Counted from the stretch's first letter, positions 44,239 through 56,151 are shown. The stretch is DNA of 64,000 nucleotides from Erythrobasidium yunnanense (GCA_001600175.1 BCJC01000002.1:998318-1062317); one strand, 5' to 3'. Numbers and translations: made by a program. The notes: generated by a model from the sequence alone, not told the origin.

Positions 44239-45754
44239 ATGTCGTCCAAAAGCAAGACTCAAGTCGGATACACTCGCCTGGGCAGCAGCGGGTTGCAGAT
44301 ATCAAGGCTGATTCTGGGTGGGAGCGTCATCATCCACTATCTATATAGTATACTGACTTGGTTCGCAGGCATGATGAGCTACGGCACAAAAGAGATGAGC
44401 CTGGCCCTGGCTTCTGGCGATTGACCTTCCTATCGCATGACTAACCATCTTTCGTTCATTGTTTCTACTGGGCAGAATGGACTGTGGGCCAGGAAGAATG
44501 CTCAGAACACGTCAAGTTTGCGTGGGAACACGGCATAAATACATTCGACACGGCAGACATGTACTCGCAAGGAGTATCAGAAGTCATGCTTGGAAAAGCT
44601 CTAAAGCAGCTCAATGTGCCAAGAGACAACTTTGTCATCCTCACTAAGGTGCCTTTCCACCCTTCCTGTCTCTACCGCGCCGAGACACTGAGAAGACTTA
44701 TGCGCAGTGCTTCCAACCCGTCAAAGCGGGACCACCGGGAGGAGGACGACCTCCCATGACGGACCAGGAGCTCGATGAACAAGGATTCGTAAATCAGCGT
44801 GGTCTCTCGAGGAAACACATCTTTGATGCCGTGCAAGCAAGCTTGAGAAGACTGGACACAGACTACATCGACGTATTGCAGTGCCATCGTGGGTGTACTT
44901 CCATGCGCACTCTTATGATGCTGGATGTACTGATGTGGGGATATTGGCAGGCTTCGATTACAACACGCCTATCGCGGAGACCATGCAAGCTCTGCATGAT
45001 GTAGTCCAGAAAGGCTGGGTCCGCTACATCGGAATGTCATCCTGCTACGCCCATCAGTTCTGGAAGATGCAGAGTGCGTCACATCCATCTCTTTCTTCTA
45101 CCTGCCTTCGCCGCAGTTGGCTGATTCTTGGCAAATGATCGCCAGCCTACGCGATCCAGAACCGCTTGACGCCTTTCATCAGCATGCAAAACTTCCACAA
45201 TGCAGCTTATAGAGAAGAAGAGCGAGAAATGGTACCCACGCTAAAAGAGTTCGGCGTCGGTATGATTCCCTGGTCTCCCATCGCACGCGGCTGTAAGCTA
45301 TCTTTCTCCATTTCCTCGTTCTCTCTGCGCCGACTAAAGAATCTCTCCTATGCATATAGTTCTCGCTCGACCTCTAGGCGAACAAGGCTCCACCACACGT
45401 GGCGGAGGTGCAGATGCCGTATTCAAGCGCTTCAATTCCACCGAACTTGAATCTACGAGAGAAATCAATAGACGGATCGAGAAGATTGCCAAAGAGACGG
45501 GGCATAGTATGGCGCAGATCGCTTATGCATGGAGCATGGCACAGCCGTTTATCGATGCGCCTGTCATTGGTGGGTCGCGACTTGACTTTGAGTGGGAGAG
45601 GGGAAGGCTGATCCTGTTGCATGGTATGGTAGGTTCTACTAAGCTGCACCACTTGGAAGAAGCGATTGAAGCTACGCAGATCAAGCTTACAGACGAACAG
45701 ATCGAATCTATCAAGGAAGCTTATGCACCTCAAGCTATCAGAGGACACAACTAG
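44239..45754 (+). CDS. Aldo/keto reductase
   Basis: NADPH-dependent oxidoreductase of the AKR superfamily, close to fungal YajO/aryl-alcohol-dehydrogenase-like members. Exons: 44239-44317, 44369-about 44398, 44476-44648, 44708-44888, 44951-45073, 45146-45292, 45360-45569 and 45633-45754, about 354 residues. It begins [17 protein letters not shown], then [17 protein letters not shown] with the catalytic Asp and Tyr, VILTK with the catalytic Lys, YIDVLQCHR with the catalytic His, and [13 protein letters not shown]. The C-terminal cofactor block is [14 protein letters not shown]. After exon 2 no GT exists before the frame closes, so this junction must be non-canonical (a GC donor at 44399 fits the phase) or broken. 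The last intron (45570-45632, 63 bp) is stop-free in frame. Family certain, function of this copy less so. Confidence 0.85.
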
Positions 45755-46301
45755 GTCGCTCTTTCCTTCAAAACTGAGGGTCCAGGCGTACCTTGGAAGA
45801 CGAAGCATGTATAGGCAAAACGAACTGTAGCTTAATGACGCAAAACGTCCTGCTGCAATACTGCTGAGCAAGCTAGTGTCATCAGTTCGTCCACTTCCGT
45901 AACAATGGAGAATGCCGATCGTCAAACTCCACTGACATGAACGTTTGGAAGATATCATGCATACTATAAAAGGGCTGCCTGAAGCTGCTTCTCTTCTCTC
46001 TTTCCTTCTCCATTATCATCTTAATCAAGTTCAGCTAATTTTCTTTCATCTTTCACTATACCTCTCACATCCTCTTATTTTATCCTACTTCGTCACACTT
46101 CCTCATCTATCTAATCACATCACATTGACAGTACATCTTCATGCAGCTACTTTGAACAGCAAAGCTTCGCATCCCGACGGATGTCTCCGGTGCATGACTC
46201 TGCGAAGATGATCAGCGACAATCTATCTACTCATCACTAGCCTCTGTCATCAAGCCGCTACTCCGCTACTAGTATCACACTCAGATCAATAACCTTCTAG
46301 C
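45755..46301. other. Intergenic, pyrimidine-rich region
   Basis: A long C/T-rich run with many TCTTC and CATC motifs fills about 45990-46130 and looks like a fungal promoter or leader. No frame of coding quality was seen. Confidence 0.5.
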
Positions 46302-49300
46302 ATGGAGTGTGCCGTCTGTCGGCGCGGACACTGGCCCACAATCGCAAAGGAAGTGCACAGCTTCGTCTTCATCCACGCAATCCACGTGGGCCTCTCAACA
46401 CTATTCAACGTAAGCAGCCACAAATCTCGGTATTCGCTCACAATGACCGTAGTATACGTATTGCAGGACCTGTCTTGCCCTGTATCGCAAGTTGAAGCAT
46501 GATTCTGCCCTTACTCTTCACTATGTGCATCGACTGGCGCATGCACTGATAGTGCCGCAGCGGACGCGAGCGAATGGACGAAGAAAAGGTTTGCTGGGAC
46601 AATTTAACGGATTCTTGGTCTTATTACACCGCTGGAACAGCCTTCGTGAAGGAATGGTACAGGTTCGCATACCTGACAGGACTGGCAGGCTGTAAGCGCC
46701 TGTAGCCTTACCTCATCATGCCCAGCGAAAGCAGACGCCGGTCTTCTCGCTATTTGGCGCGTCGTTAATGGCAATATCTCTGGCGGCAGAATGATAAATT
46801 CCGCTCCACTGTGCGAGGGCGAAGCTGAGGTATCGATAGGTGGACAAGACGATGACGTCGGCAAGATGCACATCCAAAACGGCAAAAGCCGAAAGTGAGT
46901 GTCCCCATACGTGCGCCCTTTGATAGTCTGGCGAACCTTTCAAACATGGTCAAGGCTACAATGCTGCCCAGATCCACCGTCTCTTGGATGCCATCCTAGT
47001 TTAGATCTTGGGTTAACCTCCTTCATCTGTCGCTGTGCAAAGTTCTACAGCTCAGATTCGATCTTCCGAATTAAAGTCGCAATCTAAAACACATTACACT
47101 AGCGTGTATTCCCGCAATACTCCAGGTATAAGGCCGCGCACGAAGGGCATGCAAAGCTCCACCGTTTCGAAACACCCAATGACAAGTAAACACTTCGAGA
47201 TGTCTCCTTCGGCAAGAGACTCCTAGCAGGTGGTTTCACCTGTGAACGGCAAGTCCACCTATACTCCGGAGACAATCTCCAGAAGGAGAGCAGAGTGGAC
47301 TTCGTCCTCACGATGATCCATCGGGTGCCACACCCTCCAAATTGGATCGTCATTCTGATGTTCGACGAAGATAACATGCACCTCCGACCAGCCGATATTC
47401 GAAAAGATTCGCAAGAGGTACTACCATGGCTCGTGACTTACGGAGCCATGGTAGAGAAGCTCATCGTAGTGAGAGCTCTCTCTGGAGATTACACAGTCGA
47501 CGACGACGACTCTCGCATAGGCTCCCCCGAGATCGCGGCAGATCGTATCATGACGCTGATAGGAAGAGGCGAGATAGGCAAGTCCGTGCATAAACTCGAA
47601 ATGGCATCGCGACTCTTTCGCCAACGAGATGAAGCTGCCTGAAGAGCTGGCCTCCATTGTTCAAGGCAGGACTGGTTGGCTTTCACATTAGTGACCATGG
47701 CCTGAATGTACGTGTCCCTTTCATCAGCGATGCCGACACCTTCTCAGAGTGGATTCCAATTCTTGCAATCCGAACAGGAAGTGCAGGCCTTGGAAGCAAT
47801 CATGGAGGATCTCGCTCAAGCCGTCGAGAAGGCCAAGGCGCCACGAGTTATGTCCGTTAGCCCAAAAGCCTTCATTGCCAAAGAACATTTATATTCGTGT
47901 TCATCATCATACACGCCTCCTCGATCATCACATCAGCGAAAGAGGTCGCTCGCAACCTCGTGCTCTAGCTCATGGCCGGGATTTTCAACAAGTGTATAGG
48001 GGGATGGTCAATTGCAAGAATCTGCTGGAATGTCGAACAGCATCCTAACGCCAAGGGCATTGACCTGGCGAAAATTAGCGTTCACGATGTCTCAGGCAAC
48101 GGCACGGAGGTGCGTACTCAGCGCAATTGCATCTATCTGTACCCGCTGATGAAAGTATCAGTGGCTGAACTATATGTTCGCCCCCAACGGTCTCACTCAG
48201 CGCCCGGGTGGATACTGGAACACCTTGAGGGCAGAAGACGCGGGCCAGCGCACATTCCTCAGATGTCCCATCGAGGCCTGCTCTTTCAGGGCATCAAATT
48301 CTCCAAAGGTCTTCCACGGTGATGCGACCTGACGGTATTTGCCAAATCGCATGATGATGCCGCAGCTTCCGCCTGCCGTCATCGAATGGAGCGAAGACGG
48401 TCGCTTCATACTGGTCAAGAACGATGATGCGCTTCCTCAGCGAAATGACGATGGGTATTGTGGCCATTGCTGCAGTGCAGTCGCCTGTGGTTATTACCGG
48501 GATCCTAGGCTTAACCCACCTGGCCCTCAGAATCTTGGTTGTCGCAGGGGAGAGGGACGTCGTCTTCGCCTTCCTCCAGAACTTGACGCTCAACTGATGC
48601 GCAGAAAATACGAACAAGGCAACAGACAATTCGGTGGAGCAGCCAGGCCTGCGGGCCCAGACGGAGAGGTACACAGAGCTTTTCAAGACGCCTGAGTTGC
48701 GAGCTGTACCGGATGAGCCTGGTTCACCATACTCACCGATCGACCGTTGGCTTCAGCAAGGATCCTGCAGACATGTGCGACATCAGCATCCATCCAGCGA
48801 TATCAGTATGCACACAGACGACTCGCTCCCGTCACTCATAAGCAGATTGACCAGCCGATAATAGAGAGTTCGGAAGGAGCACCAAGCGATAGGGACCAGC
48901 AGGAGAGGTAACAGCAGGAAAAGCAGTCATTTGCAGGCAGACACGATGCAGTTGCCCAATTCATTGCAGCACACTGGTCTTGAGTGTATTCGCCAACAAA
49001 GGCTGCCCAGAGACCTAATTTCATTCGGGCTCTTCTACAGGGTGACGACCTCTTCTGCTGGATCGGGCTTGCGAAGTTGATACCGACTGACATGCTTCTG
49101 GCCTATTCGGAAGCTAAGTGACACGCTTCATTTGTGAAGGACTTGTCTTGCTGACTGTCTTCCTGCCTATCTTGATTCTGGCCCTCCTGAACTTCTCTGC
49201 AGTTATCCGAATCTCGCATGCGCAAGGCAAAGGAGCTACTTGCAACGTGGTCATGGCAGGGCAACTGTCCAGCACCTGGACGGTTGTATACGCATCGTCG

Positions 49301-49312
49301 AAAGCGGCTTAG
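46302..49312 (+). other. Tract of interrupted coding potential, family unknown
   Basis: About 3 kb with protein-like composition on the plus strand, but in short pieces that switch frame. Pieces that look genuinely coding include YYTAGTAFVKEWYRF near 46620, GNISGGRMINSAP near 46770, the longest open piece at 47242-47642 (WIVILMFDEDNMHLRP), EAIMEDLAQAVEKAKAP near 47810, KCIGGWSIARICWNV near 48000, and VIEWSEDGRFILVKND near 48380. Very short introns of the 34-bp class could join some pieces; others do not fit any splice model I could find. It is either a gene (or two) with an unusual exon structure, or a decayed copy of something. No domain was recognised, so no function is proposed. Origin, host or foreign, is undecided. 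Confidence 0.4.
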
Positions 49313-49332
49313 ATGGGAGAGGTAGCCAACGT

Positions 49333-50188
49333 TTACACTTCTGTAGGGATCAGATCTATTGCTTGAGGTTGTGTATGCACTTCTGCAAAGCTATTCGCCC
49401 AGTCTAAAGATCCGGTCTCGTGTGCTCGCTTGTTTGTGCCTTGCAGCATGAGAAGGGAAGCTGTTTTGCCAAGCACTTGTACAGAGTAGTCCATTGACAG
49501 TTCAGAGAGTGGGAGAGTAGCTAGGAAAGGAGTGACGGCTCTGTGCAACGACATCAGCGACCTTCTCGCATGTTTGACGCCAGACCTACGAGCTCGCGAG
49601 CTTCAAGATGACATCCCTCTGCGCTCCTTCTGGCCCTTGCTCGATAGACAGAATCTCCAATCCATCACCCAGCATAGAGATAGCTCCCGCTCCTACTTTG
49701 CCAAATGATTCCAAGTTTGCCTTGTTCAACAGCGATAGTAGCGTAGGTTTGTCGATAGCTTGGTGGATAGCGGCATCGCGAGGCTCTATACGCAGCTTCA
49801 GGTAGAACGTAGGCAGATTGTTCAGGGCTTTGCGTTGCATGTTATCTCGAGAAAGAGCCTTGTTTACGCGCTCAAGCTTGACGCGATACGACTGCAGCAA
49901 CAACGAAGAAGCTTGTAATCTACGATGGACGATCCACTGGGTACGTGAATCTTCATTGAGAGCTTCAGACGTGCTATGCAGACGGCTGACCTCTCTGTCT
50001 TCAAGTCGAATGGTGCTCTCACCGGCTCTTCTGTCTCGCGAACATAGCTAACAAGCTGGATGTACCTAATCCAGTCCTGTATGCGAAGACCTTCTGCCAG
50101 ACTCAGAGCTGCAGAACCATATCGACCATGATTGCAAGCCGGCATTACCGAGCTCAAGCACGTCGTCTGCAAAAGTCAAACCTGCCAT
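49333..50188 (-). CDS. Unknown coiled-coil protein, head to head with MGS1
   Basis: Exons 50149-50188, 50066-50093, 49590-50030 and 49333-49540; 238 residues with every junction in phase. Introns are 55, 35 and 49 bp; the 35-bp one belongs to the short class seen elsewhere here. It begins [20 protein letters not shown] helical, probably coiled-coil region follows (TIRLEDREVSRLHSTSEAL, LLLQSYRVKLERVNKAL). Then comes a mixed alpha/beta part (LPTFYLKLRIEPRD, AISMLGDGLEILSIEQG). I do not recognise the family. The start codon at 50186-50188 overlaps that of the divergent ATPase gene. The frame stays open further upstream and an earlier ATG is possible, which would increase the overlap. Confidence 0.65.
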
Positions 50189-52079
50189 GAAGCGCAAGGC
50201 TTCCATGTTTGACATTCCTACATCTTCCACATCCTCCCCATCCGCACCTTCTGCATCTACCTCTGTCAACGCATCGAGTGCAGCCGCTCCTTTGAAGAAG
50301 CATAAAGCGAGTTCTGCGCTAGAAGCTGCGAAACCGTTAGCTGAGCGAGTGAGGCCGAAGACGCTCGATGAAGTGATGGGCCAGAAGCATATGCTGGGCG
50401 AGAAAGCGCTCTTGCGGACACTGATCGAGAAAGATGCTGTAGGTAGGCATCTCGTTGTACCCGGTGAGTTTTCAGAAGCTAATATCCACGTATCATAGGC
50501 TCTTTAATACTATGGGGACCACCTGGGACCGGCAAGGCAAGTCCATGGCTTTACGCGCGTTCCCATGGTATGAGCTAACAGGTCTGTTCTTGTAGACCAC
50601 ACTCGCTCGAGTGATAGCTACGCAGACGAATGCAAAGTTCATCGAGATCTCAGCTACACATACGAATTCGCAAGAACTGCGCAAATCGTTTGAGGATGCA
50701 TCAAACCTGCTGAAGCTGACTGGGTAAGCAGGAACTCCTAAATCTGCTGTGCGGAAAGCTAATTTACCGAACCAGGAGGAAGACGATCCTATTCGTTGAT
50801 GAATGCCAACGTAAGTCGCCCCTGCAGCTACCGCGCTTGATCATATCAAGCTGATTATTCAGGCTCGCAGGCCTCGCAAAGAATATTCAAGAACTCTTTC
50901 TTCCGTACATCGAAGCAGGGACGATCACTTGCCTACTAGCGACCACCGAAAACCCAAGTTTCCGCTTGCAAACAGCCCTCCTGAGTCGGTGTCGAGTCTT
51001 CGTCTTACAGAAGCTTTCCATCGAGGAGTGTCAGAGTGTCCTTCAGCGCGCTTTGGCTATTTACAGAAAGGATGAACAGCCTGAGAGTACAGGAACGCCG
51101 CAGGGTGAGGATGGTGTGAATGAGGACTTATTGCACTTCTTGGCGGGTGCGGCGGACGGAGACGCAAGAGTTGCACTTTCGACGCTGGAACTGGCGCTTA
51201 AATCCGGTGGAACACTCAGCAAAGAGCATCTGCGGGAAAGTCTGCTGAAAGCCCATCTGCAATACGATCGGACGGGCGACAATGTGAGCTCCTTATGCTT
51301 GGTGCTTCATTCACCCATTGAGCGTTGAGTCTCAGCACTACGACACTATATCAGCTCTGCACAAATCAATACGCGGCTCGGATGCAGATGCTGCGCTATA
51401 TTGGCTCGCTCGAATGCTGGAAGGCGGAGAAGATCCTCTATACGTAGCTAGAAGGATGGTAAGGATGGCTGCTGAGGATATTGGAACAGCAGATCCCGCT
51501 GCCCTTCCTCTGGCGAGTCTGCCATTCTACGCCTTACCAAATATACACCGGTCTGACGTATAGCTCGTGATAGGCCATTGCTACGTACCAATCCGCACAG
51601 CTAATCGGCATGCCAGAATCCGACTGTATACTCGCAGAATGTGCAGTCTACCTGGCAGAAGCGAAGAAGTCCGTACGGGTTTATAACGCTTACAATGCTA
51701 CCAAAGCTCTTGTGCGCAAAGAGCAGGCCTACCCTGTCCCGCTACACATTCGGAATGCACCTACGACGCTCATGAAGAAGCTTGATTATGGCAAGGAGTA
51801 CTTGTAAGTAACTAGCTTCTGCGAAAGCTTGACGCTGAAAGTACGACTGTGATTAGGTACGAGCCCGGCTTCGCACATCCTGTTCATCAAACCTTCCTTC
51901 CGCCCGAACTGCAGGGAAAGACCTTTCTACAGCCGGAATCGTCCATCAATGGCAAGAAGATCGATTTGGACCGCTTGCAAGAGTGGGAAGAGCGGCATGG
52001 ACCATGGGCTGGGCGTACAGACCTCGAGAAGCAGGTTGCGGGAGGAGAACGCTCCAGCAAAAGGACAATGGACAGCTAG
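50187..52079 (+). CDS. MGS1: AAA+ ATPase Mgs1/WRNIP1 (RarA family)
   Basis: Replication-fork maintenance ATPase that interacts with PCNA and polymerase delta in yeast. Exons: 50187-50463, 50499-50536, 50596-50723, 50776-50810, 50871-51283, 51336-51512, 51574-51803 and 51857-52079; 506 residues. After a Ser/Ala-rich start comes [20 protein letters not shown]. Walker A is GPPGTGKTTLARVI (about residues 99-112). Walker B and neighbours are [11 protein letters not shown]; sensor 1 is [12 protein letters not shown]. The C-terminal family block has [51 protein letters not shown] and QLIGMPESD. No N-terminal UBZ finger is seen, as in some fungal forms. Two introns have GC donors (50537-50595, after the Walker A lysine, and 51513-51573), and the first intron is only 35 bp. 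All joints were fixed by the conserved protein. Confidence 0.93.
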
Positions 52080-52413
52080 TAATCGAATGTGCGGTCAGCA
52101 TAGACGGAGCTATACATGTATACCTGTCTATTATAGCTTCTGAGCTGTCACACCGCGAGAAAGACGACCAGCGGTCGCAGCCCTTTGGTTTGACCAACTG
52201 CGTTAGGATCGCTCCTTGAGCATACCCATTGCTTGGAATGCAAGCATGCCCGTGCACGACACGCATCGCTCTGCCCAACACATTCTATGAGCAGACTGCG
52301 TTCCGGCTGTCAGGATGTCGAGCCCCCCCGCTGAGTAATCTCCACGCTGACCATCTGTACATATCAAGAGCTCCGTCCAACTTCTCTTCTGGTCTACTTA
52401 ACCTTCGTCAACC
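52080..52413. other. Intergenic region between MGS1 and the arrestin-like gene
   Basis: A 334-bp gap with a run of nine C/G-poor and one C-rich patch (agcccccccgc near 52321). No gene or repeat family was recognised; it should hold one terminator and one promoter. Confidence 0.45.
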
Positions 52414-53819
52414 ATGCTCTTCCGGTCGCCAACCCTGACTATCGAGCTGCGTTCGAAGACCAACAATGTCTTCCTGTGCCCGAATCTTGGGAAAACAGGG
52501 GATGGCATGGCATGCGCCGATGATCCTACTTCAGATTCCATCGTAGAAGGACTCGTCAAGCTCGTGCTGCCCATACCAGCGAAAGTCGAAGGCCTGTCTG
52601 TCGCACTCATCGGCACGCAAAATGTCTTTCTGGGCAGTCGCGTAGCATCGTACAACACGATACATACGAGTCTAGACCTCTGCGACAAGGAGTCAGAGCA
52701 AATCATGACAGCAGGAGAGCATGTCTTCAGTTTCAGCTTCGTCGTTCCAGCATCGATGGCGCCGTCAGACGAGAGTCTCTAGTACGTACGGTAAAGCTAC
52801 ACTCTTTCCATTGCGACCATCTGACGGATGTATCAGCGGCAGAACTTATTACAGGCTTAAAGCGCAAGCTGGAGGTCTCGGACGTTTTGGAAAGGCCCTG
52901 AAGGCGGAACACCATGTCTATCTCGGTAAGGCGATGTCTACTTGTCCTTCGAGCAACTACTGACTCAACCTTACATGCAGTTGTGAATCCAAGTCCGATC
53001 GGCAGCGTCGTTCCAGCCTTCGATATGCACCGAGAAGGCGAGAGCCACGCACTCGGCACGATCTCTGTCTCAATGATGTCCAACCAGCTCAGCGTGGCAG
53101 GCTACGTGGGTCTGAGTATCAACATCCCGGATGTCAACAAGCAAGTCACGCTAGAAAGTATCGCCGTCGAGTTACACCAAGAGTTCGAGCTCCACCATCT
53201 ATTGGAGGCAGATAGCACTAGGTATACGCGTAAAGTGATCTTTGTCCCATGGAAGACACCTACAGAAGGCAAAAGCCCTTTGGCCGAACTCGAGCCTGGC
53301 CAGAGCTACAGTCTAGTCGAGCGCTTCCAGCTAGCCAAGGAGAAACACAGCAGCATACGGCCCTCCGCGGCCGGATACTCAAAGACAGGAATCGAGATCA
53401 GACATATGTTTGTCGTGGTGTTGAATATCGACTGCGAGGGTCGGCGGGAACGAGTTACAGTCAGTCATCCAGTAGTACTAGCGGCTTGCTGCTGCTTGTT
53501 GGAAGAGTTGCAGCTGCCAGCATACTCTGAGTACCCAGTAGAAGAGGACAGATCAATCGCGAGAAACCAGGTGGATTGGTGTTCCAGGTGTCTTGTGGGT
53601 GAGAATAGAGGCCTCTGGATATGTACTGATGGTCCCTTGCAGTGCACGCTCTCCGCCATGCCTCAATTCGTCGAGAAAGAATACGGAGTCTGCGAAGATG
53701 ACTTGCGCAAAGCTAGCATTCTGACTACGTCGACAGCGTGGAAGAATGACGAAGACTATTGCGCGGATATACAGCGGCTGCACAGTCAGGAGAGTCCTCT
53801 CCTTCTGCAAAACCTGTAA
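52414..53819 (+). CDS. Arrestin-related trafficking adaptor-like protein
   Basis: Such proteins bring HECT ubiquitin ligases to plasma-membrane transporters. Exons 52414-52781, 52837-52925, 52981-53594 and 53643-53819, with introns of 55, 55 and 48 bp. The arrestin N fold shows as SPTLTIELRSKTNNVFLCP, VEGLVKLVLPIPAKVEGL and GEHVFSFSFVVPASM. The joint to YGRTYYRLKAQAGGLG restores a typical edge strand. The C fold includes SNQLSVAGYVGLSINIPD, IAVELHQEFELHH and EIRHMFVVVLNIDCEG. The last intron is inferred: 53595-53642 has good ends and a TACTGAT-like branch site, and no in-frame stop, so a 16-residue read-through form cannot be excluded. No PPxY motif was seen, so recruitment of Rsp5 is not evident. 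Confidence 0.78.
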
Positions 53820-54019
53820 TGTCATCCGAAAGGCCAAGCGATCAGTGTATCATGGAGGACTGGACAAAGCTATCTCGGCAACAGCAGGCCAAGTACATAG
53901 CTTTACCCCGTCAGCGGAGCAGATGTGTTTTACTGCATGATCCTTTACCTCTAGAGCACTTCAAGTAGATATAACGTTCCTACCAAAGCATACAATGTCG
54001 GAACAGCATACAATCCAGC

Positions 54020-55696
54020 TCAATAGTCATCATCTACCTCTTTGCTACCGCAAAGTTCTATAGCTTGGAGGAGATAGCTGATCATCGCAGTCATAGCCGG
54101 TGTATCCCTGTATAGCTCGCTTGTCAGCTATATTCTCCGCTAGTGATAAAGCGGCTTACCGATAGTGAGAATGATCAATCGTGTCCTCCAGGAAAGGCAG
54201 CGAGAGCGCGAACCCGTCAATGAGGCTAACGCGCTCGATATCCTGGAGCATCATCAACGCTAGCTCTGACCAGTCATTCATGCGGACATTGGTACGCCAA
54301 TCTCGATTGTACTGAACGACGCCATCTTTGTTGGGCGGAAAAGCTGGAGAAGACATGTAGACAAATTGTCGGGTTCGCCCACGACGGGCATCGCTTTGCT
54401 GTGTCCAGTGTATCCGTCTAGCTATGTGCTGCAGGTGCTCCTTGGTCCATGTCTGACGATCTACGTGCCAGTACGCTTGGTGTGCACCAGTTGATAAGAT
54501 CCAGATATCATTGTCGTAGGATTTGCTGTCCGGATGATCTCTGAAATGCTGCAGCTGTTCATCCCAAACAAATGCTATGTCTATATCGCCGATGCGAGTA
54601 CTCTGACGCTCGTTCTTGATCTGATTGTTCCGTGTCAGCGATAGTGATGGGCCGGTCTCAGTAGGGTTGTCTCACATAAATAGGCTGACGCCCGTCGCCA
54701 GCCAGTACAGCCGCAAAGTTCTGGTAGAGCATTCTTGTGTGCGAGTCTCCTTGAAAGACTATCCTTCTAAATGGATGACTTGTATTCTGACTCGCCAGAC
54801 ATCCTTGGCGTACAAGCTGTTGAGAGCCATCGAGGGCATTGATCGGAGTAAGAAGTGTATTGGTTGGTTCCGAGAGACGACATTGTCTGGGTATAAAGCT
54901 GTACGGAAGACGACCTGCATCCTCAGCAGCTGGATAGACTGCTTCCTCCGGTAAGCGAGAAGAGCACACTCGGGTAACGCTGTCTGTGTCAAATTTGGCT
55001 ATAAAATCGGAAGTATGAAAGTCGAAAGGTGTCTTGAGTATTCTCGAGTTGTCTAAAGGTGGCCAGCGCGGTGTACTGCCGTCTTTGAGCAGAGTTTTGT
55101 TGTATTCTCGCCCAGGATAGACCTGACCAGGCAACTCAACAAGATGGTCTCGGTATGCCATCCAGTCTGAATAGGTGTGCTTGATCCTCATCTTGTACTG
55201 GCCTTGGATATTGATGGGCAGCTGGAAATTGTAGGTGCAGGTGTGTTCGTCGTACGAGTCTGGCACCGCAGAAACAGCTCTTGCGGCTCCGTCTAGAACG
55301 ACATGGAACGAATGTGGTCCTAATTCAGGTCGAGGTGCATCGTTAGGCGCTTCCGTATCAGAGTCGCAGTCGGTCTCTCTGATCTTCACGGCTATCGTGT
55401 TCGGCTGAATGGAAGGGCAGACTTGAATATCCCAAAGGTTTGACGTTGTAGCTAGTTGTTGGCATTGGAGAGTCGCCTGTGCAGACACATCGTCAGCTGC
55501 AATGTGTCGGAAACTGCAGAGAGAATTTGCTTACCGATGCGCTGCTCCAGTAGGCTTTCAGTGTCGATACTGTTTCGCGATGGTATGCAACGACTGCTGC
55601 AGTGGACTCGTCCGAAACGTAAGCTGAGAACAGGACGACTGCAAGGAGGAGAGCGATAAGGACAGTGAGGTAGACTGAGCGTGACGAGCGATCCAT
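54020..55696 (-). CDS. Type II membrane protein with PC-esterase (GDSH) motif
   Basis: Exons 55535-55696, 54676-55476, 54160-54620 and 54020-54107; 503 residues. The N-terminus is short and basic, then YLTVLIALLLAVVLFSAYV forms a signal anchor, so the bulk faces the Golgi or ER lumen. RIVFQGDSHTRMLYQNF (about residue 295) is the GDSH nucleophile block of the PC-esterase/Cas1p-like family. DTIDHSHYRD near residue 475 supplies a DxxH-like acid/His pair. These features suggest an O-acyl transferase or esterase acting on glycans, as in capsule and cell-wall acetylation; the substrate is inferred only. Six or more cysteines in the lumenal part may form disulfides. The third acceptor has two in-frame choices six bases apart. 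Confidence 0.75.
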
Positions 55697-56151
55697 AGCA
55701 AAGGAATGTGTATGTTAGCGAGAAGAGAGAGCCATATCGTGTCTTGTGCTTTTCAAACTCCGACTTGCAGTCGCGCTCTCAATCGAGGGACAGGAGGTCT
55801 TTGCGAGATCCCTGAAAGTCGGTAGAGTCTGGACCGCTCGCAGATATGTGGTGCGGTTAGACGATACGATATTGATGGCGTGCATGCTAGCTACGTCCAC
55901 CAGACGCAGGTCGGGCAGCTTGAACAGAGTCAAGAGGCATAGGCGCGAGTGTGCAGATACGAAAGGCTTGCATTGCGCTGCACAAGACATAGAGTCGCAA
56001 CGCATGAAGCTGTCTCTTGGGAAGACCTAACAAGAAACCCAATCTGTGATTACCCAGAAGCCACCCATACACCCGGTCCAAGAAGGGAGCAGAACAACCT
56101 TAATCCCAACCCGCAACGTAAGACAAGCATAGTCCTCTCGATATCAACTTC
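55697..56151. other. Intergenic region
   Basis: A 455-bp gap between the PC-esterase gene start and the 3' end of surface paralogue A. Open frames occur on both strands but lack coding character and conserved motifs. No RNA gene was seen. Confidence 0.5.

Noticed and set aside
48960-49120. A GDD-like triplet in one short frame near the end of the broken tract, which might hint at a polymerase.
   Set aside because: The triplet alone is too common, the flanking motifs of an RNA polymerase were not found, and the frame is short.
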